In this document: positions 56,892 through 64,000 of the stretch, piece by piece
Position numbering within the stretch: the stretch's first letter is position 1
Layout: each line of letters opens with the position of its first letter
DNA from: Clostridium sp.
Lineage (GTDB): Bacteria > Bacteroidota > Bacteroidia > Bacteroidales > Muribaculaceae
Assembly (NCBI GenBank): GCA_023666615.1
Contig: JAMPBQ010000001.1
Coordinates: forward strand, 768,449-832,448
Direction: 5' to 3'
Length of the DNA: 64,000 nt
The notes under the pieces: generated by a model
Told to the model about the DNA's origin: nothing
Seen by the model: only the letters and a program-made list of their open reading frames with translations
The model's database searches: none
Position numbers and translations under genes: made by a program

Positions 56892-57674
56892 ATGAATGAA
56901 AAGGACGATCTAAACGCAGTGGATATAAACGTCGATAGCCTTTGGTTGATAGGTCCGAGGTCGCAAAGTGGTAAGCATGCCAATGTTTACCATGGAAATT
57001 TTGTGCCACAAATACCAAATCAGATGCTTCGCCGCTATACCAGAGAAGGAGATATCGTGCTTGAGGCGTTCATGGGGAGTGGAACCACACTTTTTGAATG
57101 CGAAACTCTTGGTCGAAACTACATAGGTTTTGATATTAATAAAGATATCATTAAATATGTTGATTCCAAAATGATTGGAGTTGATAATATCAATTTCCGC
57201 ATTCATAACTGCGATATTTGCGATACAGAAACTGTGTCTCTCAATATCGCCGCAGACTTGGCTGAATTCGGAGCAGAAATGGTGGATCATATCATAGTTC
57301 ATCCTCCATATTTTAACATAATAAAGTTCACATCAAAGGAAGAGGATCTGTCGAGAATAGACAATATACCAAAATTTATAGAAAAATTTATACTTGCAAT
57401 AAGGAACTGTTGGAGATGGCTAAGGGCGGGAAAATATATGTCGCTTATTGTAGGTGACATATATAAGGACGGTGAAGTCGTTCCTCTAGCATTTTATCTG
57501 ATGCAGGCTATTAAGAATAACTTCAATGTAAAAATGAAAGGGATCGTCATCAAGGACATGGTAGGGAATAGAGCAAAAATAGGAAACGAAGACTTGTGGC
57601 GTTATCGTACACTCAAAGGTGACACTTTCTTATTCAAACATGAATATATTTTCGTTTTCAAAAAGATATCATAA
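56892..57674 (+). CDS. DNA amino-methyltransferase (N6-adenine or N4-cytosine)
   Basis: 260 residues from the ATG at 56892; earlier in-frame ATGs (56820, 56730) lie before the predicted transcription start. SAM-binding motif LEAFMGSGTTLFE at about 57-69, with GRNYIGFDIN following, and the catalytic motif IV as HPPY at 137-140 (usual D/N/S replaced by His). The order, FxGxG before PPY, is that of alpha/gamma-type enzymes. The C-terminal FKHEYIFVFKK is typical of this class. AT-rich codon use differs from infB next door, a sign of acquisition. It lies 15 bases before a C5 methyltransferase; both would protect the host from the nearby endonuclease. Confidence 0.85.
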   Translation: MNEKDDLNAVDINVDSLWLIGPRSQSGKHANVYHGNFVPQIPNQMLRRYTREGDIVLEAFMGSGTTLFECETLGRNYIGFDINKDIIKYVDSKMIGVDNINFRIHNCDICDTETVSLNIAADLAEFGAEMVDHIIVHPPYFNIIKFTSKEEDLSRIDNIPKFIEKFILAIRNCWRWLRAGKYMSLIVGDIYKDGEVVPLAFYLMQAIKNNFNVKMKGIVIKDMVGNRAKIGNEDLWRYRTLKGDTFLFKHEYIFVFKKIS

Positions 57675-57689
57675 AAAAATAAAATATTT

Positions 57690-58925
57690 ATGTCACAAAC
57701 TTTTACAATAATAGAGGTAGCGCAAAAACTTGGTCTTACACAAAAGGCTGTGAGGAGACTTGTAGCGTCTAATGAAATGGAATCTACGAAAAAAGGTAGT
57801 TCTTATGTGATTTCTTCCGAGGCTATTGATCTGTATTTAAGCAAAAAACATAAAGATACAAAATCTGAGGTTAATAACAAAATATCCGTTGCAAAGAATT
57901 ATAAGATCAATTGGGTTGACATAGCGAGATGGTGGAACGATGTGCCTGATTCTCAAATGACATTTGTTGATTTGTTTTGTGGATGTGGTGGTCTCAGCAA
58001 AGGTCTTGAATTATCCGGGATGGAGGGAATATGCGGACTTGACTTCTTTAAGGAAGCATGTATGACATACAAGCGCAATTTCAATCATCCCTTTATAAAC
58101 GGCGACATAAAATTGACAGAGAATAAGCAAGCATTCTATGATACCGTTCGTCGTCAACTGAACGGCCGTAAACTCAATGTAGTGGCTGGAGGTTTTCCTT
58201 GCCAAGGATTCAGCATGGCGGGAAACCGCATTGTAGATGATCCTCGAAATTCTCTATATGAAGAATTGCTTGAAATTGTCACCACACTGCAACCTGAATA
58301 TGTGATATGTGAAAACGTAAAGGGGCTGCGCAGCATGCTCAACGGAGCCGTAGAGGCTAAAATTATACAGGATTTTCACGAGGCCGGATATGAGATGCAG
58401 GCGGTGGTGCTCTGTGCCGCTGATTATTACACGCCGCAAAAACGCGAGCGCATAATTTTCATAGGCAACCGCATCGGCCACAAAAACTTTCACCCAAAGC
58501 CAATCCTTACCCCAGATAAATATATAACTACGGGGATGGCTATCGGAGATTTAATCAATCATCCGGAAGATGAATCATTCAATCATGTTCCCACCAAACA
58601 CCGTCCAGATATGGAAAAGCGTATGATAGAACTTGAAGAGGGCAAGAGCCTTTATAAGGGATATTCTGATGCGTGGAAAAAATGTCCATGGGATGAAGCC
58701 TCATGCACAATAAAGGAAAATCATGGAGGAGTAAATATACACCCGCGGCTGCCTCGTGTGCTTACTGCCCGTGAAATGGCGCGTCTGCAGTCATTTCCCG
58801 ACGACTTCATATTCATGGGACCTAAAAATAAACAGCTTGTGCAGATAGGCAACGCAGTACCTCCATTGTTGGGCAAGGCAATAGGCCTTGCCGTAAGGTA
58901 TTCCTTTGGGGAATTGGTTGATTAG
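57690..58925 (+). CDS. C5-cytosine DNA methyltransferase with N-terminal helix-turn-helix
   Basis: 411 residues. The first 55 or so form an excisionase/MerR-like helix-turn-helix (TIIEVAQKLGLTQKAVRRLVASNEM). The methyltransferase then starts with motif I FVDLFCGCGGLSKGLELSG (near 92), motif IV GGFPCQGFS with catalytic Cys171, motif VI ENVKG (208), motif VIII QKRERIIFIG (250) and motif X VQIGNAVPPLLGKAIG near the end. The target recognition region between VIII and X is short (about 110 residues). It should make 5-methylcytosine at the site of its restriction partner. The N-terminal DNA-binding domain may let it repress its own operon, as known for some C5 enzymes (inference). Confidence 0.94.
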   Translation: MSQTFTIIEVAQKLGLTQKAVRRLVASNEMESTKKGSSYVISSEAIDLYLSKKHKDTKSEVNNKISVAKNYKINWVDIARWWNDVPDSQMTFVDLFCGCGGLSKGLELSGMEGICGLDFFKEACMTYKRNFNHPFINGDIKLTENKQAFYDTVRRQLNGRKLNVVAGGFPCQGFSMAGNRIVDDPRNSLYEELLEIVTTLQPEYVICENVKGLRSMLNGAVEAKIIQDFHEAGYEMQAVVLCAADYYTPQKRERIIFIGNRIGHKNFHPKPILTPDKYITTGMAIGDLINHPEDESFNHVPTKHRPDMEKRMIELEEGKSLYKGYSDAWKKCPWDEASCTIKENHGGVNIHPRLPRVLTAREMARLQSFPDDFIFMGPKNKQLVQIGNAVPPLLGKAIGLAVRYSFGELVD

Positions 58926-58940
58926 CTGGATGTGCTCAAA

Positions 58941-60365
58941 CTAATTCTTATTTATCCGAAGCAGTTTGAGAATGGTTGGCATGTGGAATCTAAATTTAAA
59001 ACAAGCCCTATGATTGTGGACTTGGAATTCCCCTATGGTTTTACCATCATATTTTACGGTATTGCTCTCTTTCCAATCTTCAATCGAATCCTTGGTGAAG
59101 GTGAACTTTTCGTGTACCCAAGGGAAGTTGTAGTTTATTTCGCTTTTTTGTATGGCCTCAAATTTATAAATGTCCCCTGATTTATAAATCCACAAAAGCC
59201 AATCAGAATCAAAAAGATGTGAAAGATAGATGGGAATAAGGCACTCTATCTTATCAAACACCATTTGTTTGAACAAATCATTTGTCATCATAGTAACCCC
59301 TTGTGGAAGATAATCCTTGAAGTACAGCAAGCAAGTGTCAGGTCCGGGTTGTCCTACTTCTGGAGGACAAATGCGATTGCCTGTATTTGTCTTTAGCGAT
59401 AGTTGTTTACCCCCTTCTAAAATGAAATCGTAAGAACATTTGCTTGATTTGCCACGTTCTCCAGCTTCAGATCCAGTATGCCGAATGGGCTTAGGCATAG
59501 TTTTGAAAGCTTCCTTTACTATTGGCAAAAGATGAGAATAGATTGAATTAGATGTGCGGGTAGCAAAACTGTTCGGCTTTTCAAGACCAAATACATCACA
59601 AATTGTTGCTTCTGCTGTAATGCCAAAGGTTTCAGTAGTATTTTTTAAGATTCTGAACCACTTAGGTATAGCTTTGATGTTGAATCTAAATTTGAAAGTT
59701 CTGTTCCTGTGAGTTTGCAGTTCTGCAATAGATACACCATGGTATTTTAAAGTGGTGCTCTCAACCCAAGTGTCTAAATCGCGTGTAAAAGTAAATTCAT
59801 TCCTTTCAAATGAATAATTGGCAATATCCGACAATTTGTATAACGATAGTCTTGGAGGCTCTTTTGCGTCTTTCATTCGTTCGATTATTATGTTGTAATC
59901 GGAAGGAAAGAAACATTCTATGAAGATTGGCAACGCTTCGTGAATATGATAGTACATTTTCTTTCTAATCTGTGCCTGGTCGCATACTTCTTCTCCGAAA
60001 ATATCATAGAAGTATTTATTCAGCACATCAAATCCTGCTTGTCCCACGGTGCGAGGAGCCACCATTCCTGTGCTTGATGTTGTGCGCAGGGATAGGGTTT
60101 TTCCATTTGAAAGAAGAAAATTGTGTGGAGAAGTTGTATGCTTTCCATTAGTTAAATCCAATGTATAAGTGAGAAGTTTTATGGGTTTAGCTCCAACTGA
60201 CTTTACTACATTATGTATTATAGGAAGCAATTCATCCACACTACTTTCATCATAATTAGCATTGAATTGGGCGGAGGCTTTATCATTAACCTTTATTTTG
60301 AAGATATCACATATCAGGCTTTGCAGTGTCAGTCCGTACCTTGCAGGGTTGAATTCTTGGTTCAT
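58941..60365 (-). CDS. Putative type II restriction endonuclease built of two homologous halves
   Basis: 474 residues, no recognised domain by eye. It is placed convergent with the methyltransferases (15-base gap) and three bases after an Xre controller gene, the standard position for the endonuclease. Residues about 10-240 and 246-472 are tandem copies offset by 231. Examples are FTFTRDLDTWVESTTLKYHG against FTFTKDSIEDWKESNTVKYDG, and TFKFRFNIKAIPKWFRILKN against CFKFRFHMPTILKLLRINKN. The second copy has a plausible PD-(D/E)xK-type pair: Asp313 (YDFIL) and Lys325 (LSLKTNTG). The first copy has Asn82 and Arg94 at those positions. Both keep a Glu (215/446) in the AELQ/GEFQ segment. AT-rich, probably acquired. 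Activity and site unknown. Confidence 0.7.
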   Translation of the reverse strand: MNQEFNPARYGLTLQSLICDIFKIKVNDKASAQFNANYDESSVDELLPIIHNVVKSVGAKPIKLLTYTLDLTNGKHTTSPHNFLLSNGKTLSLRTTSSTGMVAPRTVGQAGFDVLNKYFYDIFGEEVCDQAQIRKKMYYHIHEALPIFIECFFPSDYNIIIERMKDAKEPPRLSLYKLSDIANYSFERNEFTFTRDLDTWVESTTLKYHGVSIAELQTHRNRTFKFRFNIKAIPKWFRILKNTTETFGITAEATICDVFGLEKPNSFATRTSNSIYSHLLPIVKEAFKTMPKPIRHTGSEAGERGKSSKCSYDFILEGGKQLSLKTNTGNRICPPEVGQPGPDTCLLYFKDYLPQGVTMMTNDLFKQMVFDKIECLIPIYLSHLFDSDWLLWIYKSGDIYKFEAIQKSEINYNFPWVHEKFTFTKDSIEDWKESNTVKYDGKTIGEFQVHNHRACFKFRFHMPTILKLLRINKN

Positions 60366-60368
60366 TGG

Positions 60369-60617
60369 TTATTCTTGGGTTTTGGAGAGGAGGGTGGTGA
60401 TGGGGATTTGGAAGGCGTCGGCGATGTCACTGACTGTTTGCAGGGAAAGGTTGCGTTTTCCTTGCTCAATGTTGCTGATATATGTGGGGTGCAAGTCGGC
60501 CAGTTCAGCCAGTTTTTCTTGGCTGAGTTTGAGTTTCTTCCTGTAGTATCTTATATTGTTAGCAAGAAGATTCAAGATAGGGGTGTTAGATATTTTCTTT
60601 CTTTTTGATTTTTCCAT
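60369..60617 (-). CDS. Xre-family controller protein
   Basis: 82 residues with a central Xre/lambda-repressor helix-turn-helix (NNIRYYRKKLKLSQEKLAEL, then ADLHPTYISNIEQGKRN). Size, domain and position immediately before the endonuclease gene are those of restriction-modification controller (C) proteins, which delay endonuclease expression until methylation is established. The gene shares its promoter with the endonuclease, and the -7 box ends only five bases before the ATG. Confidence 0.88.
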   Translation of the reverse strand: MEKSKRKKISNTPILNLLANNIRYYRKKLKLSQEKLAELADLHPTYISNIEQGKRNLSLQTVSDIADAFQIPITTLLSKTQE

Positions 60618-60622
60618 TTATA

Positions 60623-60630
60623 CAAAATTA
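60623..60630 (-). promoter_or_regulatory. -7 element of the controller-endonuclease transcript
   Basis: Minus-strand TAATTTTG matches TAnnTTTG and ends five bases before the ATG at 60617. The start of transcription would fall at or next to the start codon, so the message would be leaderless, as for several known C genes. Confidence 0.6.
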
Positions 60631-60726
60631 GGTGTAAATCACTCGCGAAACCATAGACTTAGAATCAAGTTTTTAGTATATCAACTAAAATAACAATCAG
60701 AATCGTATTTGTTATAAACTTTTCTG

Positions 60727-60734
60727 TATTTTTG
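60727..60734 (+). promoter_or_regulatory. -7 element for the WG-repeat gene
   Basis: TATTTTTG matches TAnnTTTG. TTTG at 60708-60711 is only 15 bases away, shorter than usual. Predicted start near 60741 supports the ATG at 60758. Confidence 0.5.
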
Positions 60735-60757
60735 CAGTCTAAATGGAAAAGCAAAAT

Positions 60758-61303
60758 ATGAAACGAGTCATTCTCATACTCTCACTTATTTGGGCATTTG
60801 CCTCAGCCAATGCTCAATATTATTATCCTTACGATAGCAGTAATTATTACTATGATGACGCTCCCAGTCTCATAATTCAAAAAGACCGAATTATGGGATG
60901 GTACGTTTCCGATCTTGATGGCAAACGCATCAGTGATTATTATGAAGAAATTCGTCCTTATAGTCAGGGAGCCGCCGCTGTAAAGGATAAAATTATGGGA
61001 TGGTGCTTCATTGATCTTTCGGGGAAAAAATTTACGGACTACTACACAGAGGTAGATGATTTCCACGAGGGATATGCTCTTGTCAAAGATAAAGTCATGG
61101 GTTGGACATTTATCAATGGAAAAGGCAATAAACTCGTGTCTGATTTTTTTGAAGAAGCCTATCCCTTTCATCGTGGAGTGGCGCTCGTTAAAGATAAAGT
61201 TATGGGGTGGTATCTTCTCAACACAGCAGGCAAAAGAATAACTGAATATCATAAAACGCCTTTGGATTTCAAGCCGGCTCAACCGCCGCGAAGGCCTTGG
61301 TAA
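60758..61303 (+). CDS. Secreted WG-repeat protein
   Basis: 181 residues from the ATG at 60758, which opens a signal peptide ending ASANAQ; an ATG at 60743 would be at the predicted transcription start and is less likely. A Tyr-rich linker (YYYPYDSSNYYYDD) is followed by four repeats of about 33 residues, each beginning IQKDRIMGW / VKDKIMGW / VKDKVMGW / VKDKVMGW and containing DLDGKRISDYY-like and GxALV parts. These are WG (beta-propeller-like) repeats, but unusually uniform. Function of such repeats is unknown. The gene is AT-rich like the restriction island and divergent from the controller. Confidence 0.82.
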   Translation: MKRVILILSLIWAFASANAQYYYPYDSSNYYYDDAPSLIIQKDRIMGWYVSDLDGKRISDYYEEIRPYSQGAAAVKDKIMGWCFIDLSGKKFTDYYTEVDDFHEGYALVKDKVMGWTFINGKGNKLVSDFFEEAYPFHRGVALVKDKVMGWYLLNTAGKRITEYHKTPLDFKPAQPPRRPW

Positions 61304-61369
61304 GCTGTCTTTTATCAGCCTTCACTTGCCAATAATTTCAATTACCTTAATATCAAAAAAAGATTTGCG

Positions 61370-62080
61370 ATGATGAATTCAACCAAACCCATCAAAATGC
61401 GCATACTTGCGGGCATGTTGCCTGCGCTGATGCTGGCCGGGGCTATTTTCTTCTCATGCACCAACTCTAAAGTGCAGGAAGCGACCGGGAACGCTGCGGC
61501 GGCAGCCGCCTCCACAGCAGACAGCAATGTTTTCCTAATCCGAGGCGCCAACGTTGATTCCGACGCAGTGACTAACGGCAATTTCATCTATGTGGGCGAT
61601 TTGGCCACTGCAGGCGAACCTGATTCGTCTTTCGATGGCATCGTTTATCCAATCACTGGCTGCATCGCCGCTGAAAAGAAGAGCGCCATCGATATGCTCG
61701 CTCCTGCCGGCGCTGTGTACCTTATCAACAACAAAAAGGTTGCGGCTGAGCAATATCAAGCCTTGGATGAAGATGACATACAAATTGTTACGCTTGGAGA
61801 CGGCACAGTAGAAATCTATACTCGCCGCGACGCAAATGAGCCTAACGCGGATGTTACGGCGAACGGAAACGAGGAGGCTCGCCGGCTGCATGCTCTTCTG
61901 TCCAATCTGTCGGAGGCTTGGCCCGGCCTTTCAGCTGTGATTGTAGACGGCAAGGAATATCCTATTGATGGCGCGGATTTTGAAAAATTCAATGCGGAGC
62001 ATCAAGGGCTGATCAATGCTGTGCAAAATATAAGCATCAGCGGAGATAAGGCGCAGATAACCACCTGGGGAAAGAAATAG
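61370..62080 (+). CDS. Putative lipoprotein
   Basis: 236 residues. Hydrophobic N-terminal segment followed by Cys30 (GAIFFSC), a likely but imperfect lipobox, then an Ala-rich linker (GNAAAAAASTAD). Two later segments, VYLINNKKVAAEQYQALDEDDIQIV and VIVDGKEYPIDGADFEKF, resemble the D/NGK-x-EEF-x-LxxxDI pattern found in TonB-receptor plug-like repeats of Bacteroidota surface proteins; this likeness is an impression from pattern, not a proven homology. Probably exported and lipid-anchored. It lies five bases before folK, so they may share a transcript. Confidence 0.7.
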   Translation: MMNSTKPIKMRILAGMLPALMLAGAIFFSCTNSKVQEATGNAAAAAASTADSNVFLIRGANVDSDAVTNGNFIYVGDLATAGEPDSSFDGIVYPITGCIAAEKKSAIDMLAPAGAVYLINNKKVAAEQYQALDEDDIQIVTLGDGTVEIYTRRDANEPNADVTANGNEEARRLHALLSNLSEAWPGLSAVIVDGKEYPIDGADFEKFNAEHQGLINAVQNISISGDKAQITTWGKK

Positions 62081-62085
62081 GCCGC

Positions 62086-62526
62086 ATGGTGGCGTATCTT
62101 TGCCTCGGGAGCAACATGGGCGATGCCTTGGGCTTCGTGGAAAAGGGCGTCGGCATGATTGCCTACGCTTTCCCCGCGGGTGAAATCAAGCGCACGGAGC
62201 CTTTGGCGAGCGAGCCGTGGGGATATGAATCTCCCAATTCTTACGTAAACCTCACCATCCGCCTCTCCGTGCCCGGAGAGGCCACGGAGCAAAGGGCCCT
62301 GGACATGCTCGACGCTTTGCAGGAGATAGAGCGGGAAATATCGGCCGTGCCCCACCGCAACGCCGATGGATCATACCGCGACCGGGAAATTGACATCGAC
62401 ATAGTGGCCATCGAGGGCCTGCGCATGGGCCATCCGCGCCTGCAGCTTCCCCACCCCCGCGCCGCGGAGCGGGACTTCGTGCGCATTCCAATGCTCCGGC
62501 TTGGCGCCTTAAGCCTCATCTTCTGA
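62086..62526 (+). CDS. folK: HPPK: hydroxymethyldihydropterin pyrophosphokinase
   Basis: 146 residues. AYLCLGSNMGDA at the start, EPWGYESPNSYVNL, RDREIDIDIVAIEG (the metal-binding and family signature) and LPHPRAAERDFV are all present. It transfers pyrophosphate from ATP to 6-hydroxymethyl-7,8-dihydropterin in folate synthesis. Slightly short (typical 150-170) at the C terminus. Base composition returns to GC-rich here. Confidence 0.95.
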   Translation: MVAYLCLGSNMGDALGFVEKGVGMIAYAFPAGEIKRTEPLASEPWGYESPNSYVNLTIRLSVPGEATEQRALDMLDALQEIEREISAVPHRNADGSYRDREIDIDIVAIEGLRMGHPRLQLPHPRAAERDFVRIPMLRLGALSLIF

Positions 62527-62608
62527 ATGCGGGCTTAAGTGGTGAATTTCGGGATAGTTTGATGGAGAATAACGATATGTTATTCTATAATTTATGTGGT
62601 AAATTTTA

Positions 62609-62662
62609 CATTATTGAAAAAGCAATTATTATAATTATAATAATTGCTTTTTCAATAATGTG
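62609..62662. terminator. 54-base perfect palindrome, probable bidirectional terminator
   Basis: Bases 62609-62662 are perfectly self-complementary with no unpaired centre: arms begin ACATTATTGAAAAAGC and continue AATTATTATAA to the axis between 62635 and 62636. Folded, the stem GCAATTATTATAA/TTATAATAATTGC is followed by TTTTT in either direction. It lies in the convergent gap between folK (ends 62526) and the SGNH gene, ending one base before the latter's stop codon. Very AT-rich for a terminator. 62527-62608 holds nothing else visible. Confidence 0.7.
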
Positions 62663-62663
62663 G

Positions 62664-63749
62664 TTAGTTGAGGCCGTATTTGGAGAGGATTTGGAGGATG
62701 GGGGCTTTTATTGATTGCATCCAGCGGTAGTAGCCGAGGTCGGAGGGGTGGGTGCCGTCGCATGTCGTCTCGTGGTCGTTGCCTGTGCTTGGCTCAATGA
62801 AATAGATGTTTGGGTCGGATTCCATTGCTTTTGCCACCATCTTTTTGGCCATATCCATTTTTGCCTGCTCGGCTTTGTCGTACTTCTGGTCGAAATTCCG
62901 GTGCTCGCGGTAGATGGTCTGCATGAAAATGATGGGGGTGCGCGGGTGGCTGGCGCGCAAAGTGGCGAGGAAAGAATCGAAGCGCTCCTCTATCTCCTTG
63001 GCCGACGGATTTGAGAATGCGTCGAACACGAAGGCGTCGGCCGGAGTGTCGGCCAGCGCCTTTGCGAACGATTGCTGCAACTTTGAATTGCCGCTGACAC
63101 CCAGCACGGGCGTGTGCAGCCCCGTGGCGCGCTCAAGCTGCAGGGGATAGGTCATGCCCGGCCGGGAAACGGATGAGCCATGCGTGAAGCTGGACCCCCA
63201 GAATACGATGCGGTGGCGGAAGGGGTTGTCGATGGGCCGCACATACGAATCCGGCGCCACGCCAATGTTGATGGAGTCAATCACGGAGTATGTAGGGAGG
63301 TAGAGAAGGCACTCCTTGTTGCCGGGCGCCAGGTTGCTCACGAGCTCGAAAGTCTCATCGTCGGCGTCCTTCGGAGTGTTGTTGCCGGCGTACATCCATT
63401 GGCCGTTGGGGCCCTTGATGTATAGGTCCACTCCGGCTATGCTCATTTGCGGGCCGTTCCACCCGGAGCCGCGCTTGATGAAGTCAATGTTTGCGTAGAT
63501 GTAATCACTGTTAGTCTCAAAGGCCAGCGCCAGGCCGGCCGACTGCTGTACGAGGTTTTCGCTTTGGTAGGCAGAAAACCCGTGGTATTTCGCGGTGTCC
63601 AGCCTCGCATATCTGCGAGGGGTGTCCATCAGCTTGTTGATTAGGGTAAGGTCGTGACCGGAGGTGAATTCCAGCGGAGGCAGGGGCTTGGCGGCCAAGA
63701 ACGCGATGGAAGCCAGGCCCAGGGCAAGAGATGCGATAAGTCGTTTCAT
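62664..63749 (-). CDS. Secreted SGNH/GDSL hydrolase with GxDLY domain
   Basis: 361 residues with a signal peptide ending FLAAKP. The N-terminal beta-sandwich domain carries GVDLYIKG near 107 (the GxDLY domain that precedes GDSL_3-type lipases). The SGNH domain then has the nucleophile Ser in FWGSSFTHGSSVS, the Gly block GVSGNSKLQ, an Asn-like block DAFSNPSAKEI and the terminal DGTHPSDLGY with catalytic Asp and His. Likely a periplasmic esterase acting on acylated carbohydrate or other esters; substrate unknown. It begins 22 bases after an ECF sigma gene on the same strand. Confidence 0.86.
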   Translation of the reverse strand: MKRLIASLALGLASIAFLAAKPLPPLEFTSGHDLTLINKLMDTPRRYARLDTAKYHGFSAYQSENLVQQSAGLALAFETNSDYIYANIDFIKRGSGWNGPQMSIAGVDLYIKGPNGQWMYAGNNTPKDADDETFELVSNLAPGNKECLLYLPTYSVIDSINIGVAPDSYVRPIDNPFRHRIVFWGSSFTHGSSVSRPGMTYPLQLERATGLHTPVLGVSGNSKLQQSFAKALADTPADAFVFDAFSNPSAKEIEERFDSFLATLRASHPRTPIIFMQTIYREHRNFDQKYDKAEQAKMDMAKKMVAKAMESDPNIYFIEPSTGNDHETTCDGTHPSDLGYYRWMQSIKAPILQILSKYGLN

Positions 63750-63771
63750 ATAAAAGATTTTGAGAAAAATT

Positions 63772-64000
63772 TCAGAAAAAGAAAACCCCCAGCGCCCTGC
63801 GCAGATTTCGCATGGCGCATGTGATGTGGTAGTGTATTGTATGCTTGCTTACGTTAAGGTCTTCTGAAATTTTCTCATGGCTGAGGCCGCTGACGCGCCC
63901 GATCATCACCTGGCGCTGCTTTTCGGGCAGATTCTCTATAGCCTGCATCAGCCGGGAATCGAGCTCGGCCTCCTCCAGGCCGCCGCAGTCGCAGGGAGTG
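63772..64000 (-). CDS. ECF-type sigma factor, C-terminal part (5' end outside window)
   Basis: About 76 residues are visible, ending ...RRALGVFFF before the stop at 63772. They hold sigma region 4: QAIENLPEKQRQVMIGRVSGLSHEKISEDLNVSKHTIHYHITCAMRNLR, a helix-turn-helix that reads the -35/-33 element. The N-terminal region 2 lies beyond base 64000. In Bacteroidota such factors usually control nearby SusCD/FecR-type uptake or surface systems. Here the next downstream gene is an SGNH hydrolase. The visible part is enough for the family but not for the regulon. Confidence 0.88.
   Translation of the reverse strand, partial: TPCDCGGLEEAELDSRLMQAIENLPEKQRQVMIGRVSGLSHEKISEDLNVSKHTIHYHITCAMRNLRRALGVFFF

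Overview
The window looks like chromosome of a Bacteroidota member, most likely order Bacteroidales, with a Muribaculaceae-type gene set as my best guess. Reasons: the promoters I can read follow the Bacteroidota pattern (-33 TTTG, 19-20 bases, -7 TAnnTTTG). Several genes belong to families typical of that phylum (DUF6056, YfhO, DUF4254, DUF4143 ATPases, FtsQ/FtsL-type division proteins, a GxDLY-type SGNH hydrolase, ECF sigma). Signal I peptidase and IF2 have the long forms seen there. Coding density is high and most genes are moderately GC-rich; one stretch, about 56.75-61.35 kb, is visibly more AT-rich.

Layout. 1-9.4 kb: polynucleotide phosphorylase (3' end cut off by the window), a DUF6056 membrane protein, an EamA exporter and an M24 aminopeptidase on the minus strand, then a large YfhO membrane protein and a small partner on the plus strand. 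9.4-13.4 kb: a DUF4143-type ATPase with a striking set of 32-base palindromic repeats just behind its promoter, a YifB/ComM ATPase, tRNA-Met, and a small outer-membrane beta-barrel protein. 13.6-17.1 kb: ruvB with a GT9 / DUF4254 / TPR envelope set. 17.2-23.1 kb: sufBCDS plus metX. 23.2-39.3 kb: cvpA and a long division and cell wall (dcw) cluster, transcribed rsmH-ftsL-ftsI-murE-mraY-murD-ftsW-murG-murC-ftsQ-ftsA-ftsZ, without mraZ, murF or ddl. 39.5-48.1 kb: an apparent operon nadA-leuS-lepB-hypothetical-GT4-HAD-ribF. From 9.4 to 48.1 kb every protein gene is on the minus strand.

48.1-48.6 kb is a 497-base AT-rich gap with repeated TTATCWACR words, where the direction of the genes flips; I flag it as a candidate replication origin. 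To its right lie a flippase-like membrane protein, cysK-cysE, and the plus-strand rimP-nusA-infB operon, whose leader holds a canonical promoter followed by a strong terminator-like hairpin (possible attenuator).

56.9-60.6 kb is an AT-rich restriction-modification island: an amino-methyltransferase, a C5 cytosine methyltransferase with its own N-terminal helix-turn-helix, a convergent 474-residue putative endonuclease made of two homologous halves (the first of which seems to have lost candidate catalytic residues), and an Xre controller gene whose promoter predicts a leaderless message. It is followed by a WG-repeat secreted protein, a lipoprotein, folK, a 54-base perfect palindrome, an SGNH hydrolase and the C-terminal part of an ECF sigma factor.

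Functionally most of the window is core housekeeping: peptidoglycan synthesis and division, Fe-S assembly, cysteine and methionine sulfur entry, translation initiation and ribosome maturation. The restriction island, the DUF4143 repeats and the AT-rich gap at 48 kb are the parts that deserve further work.
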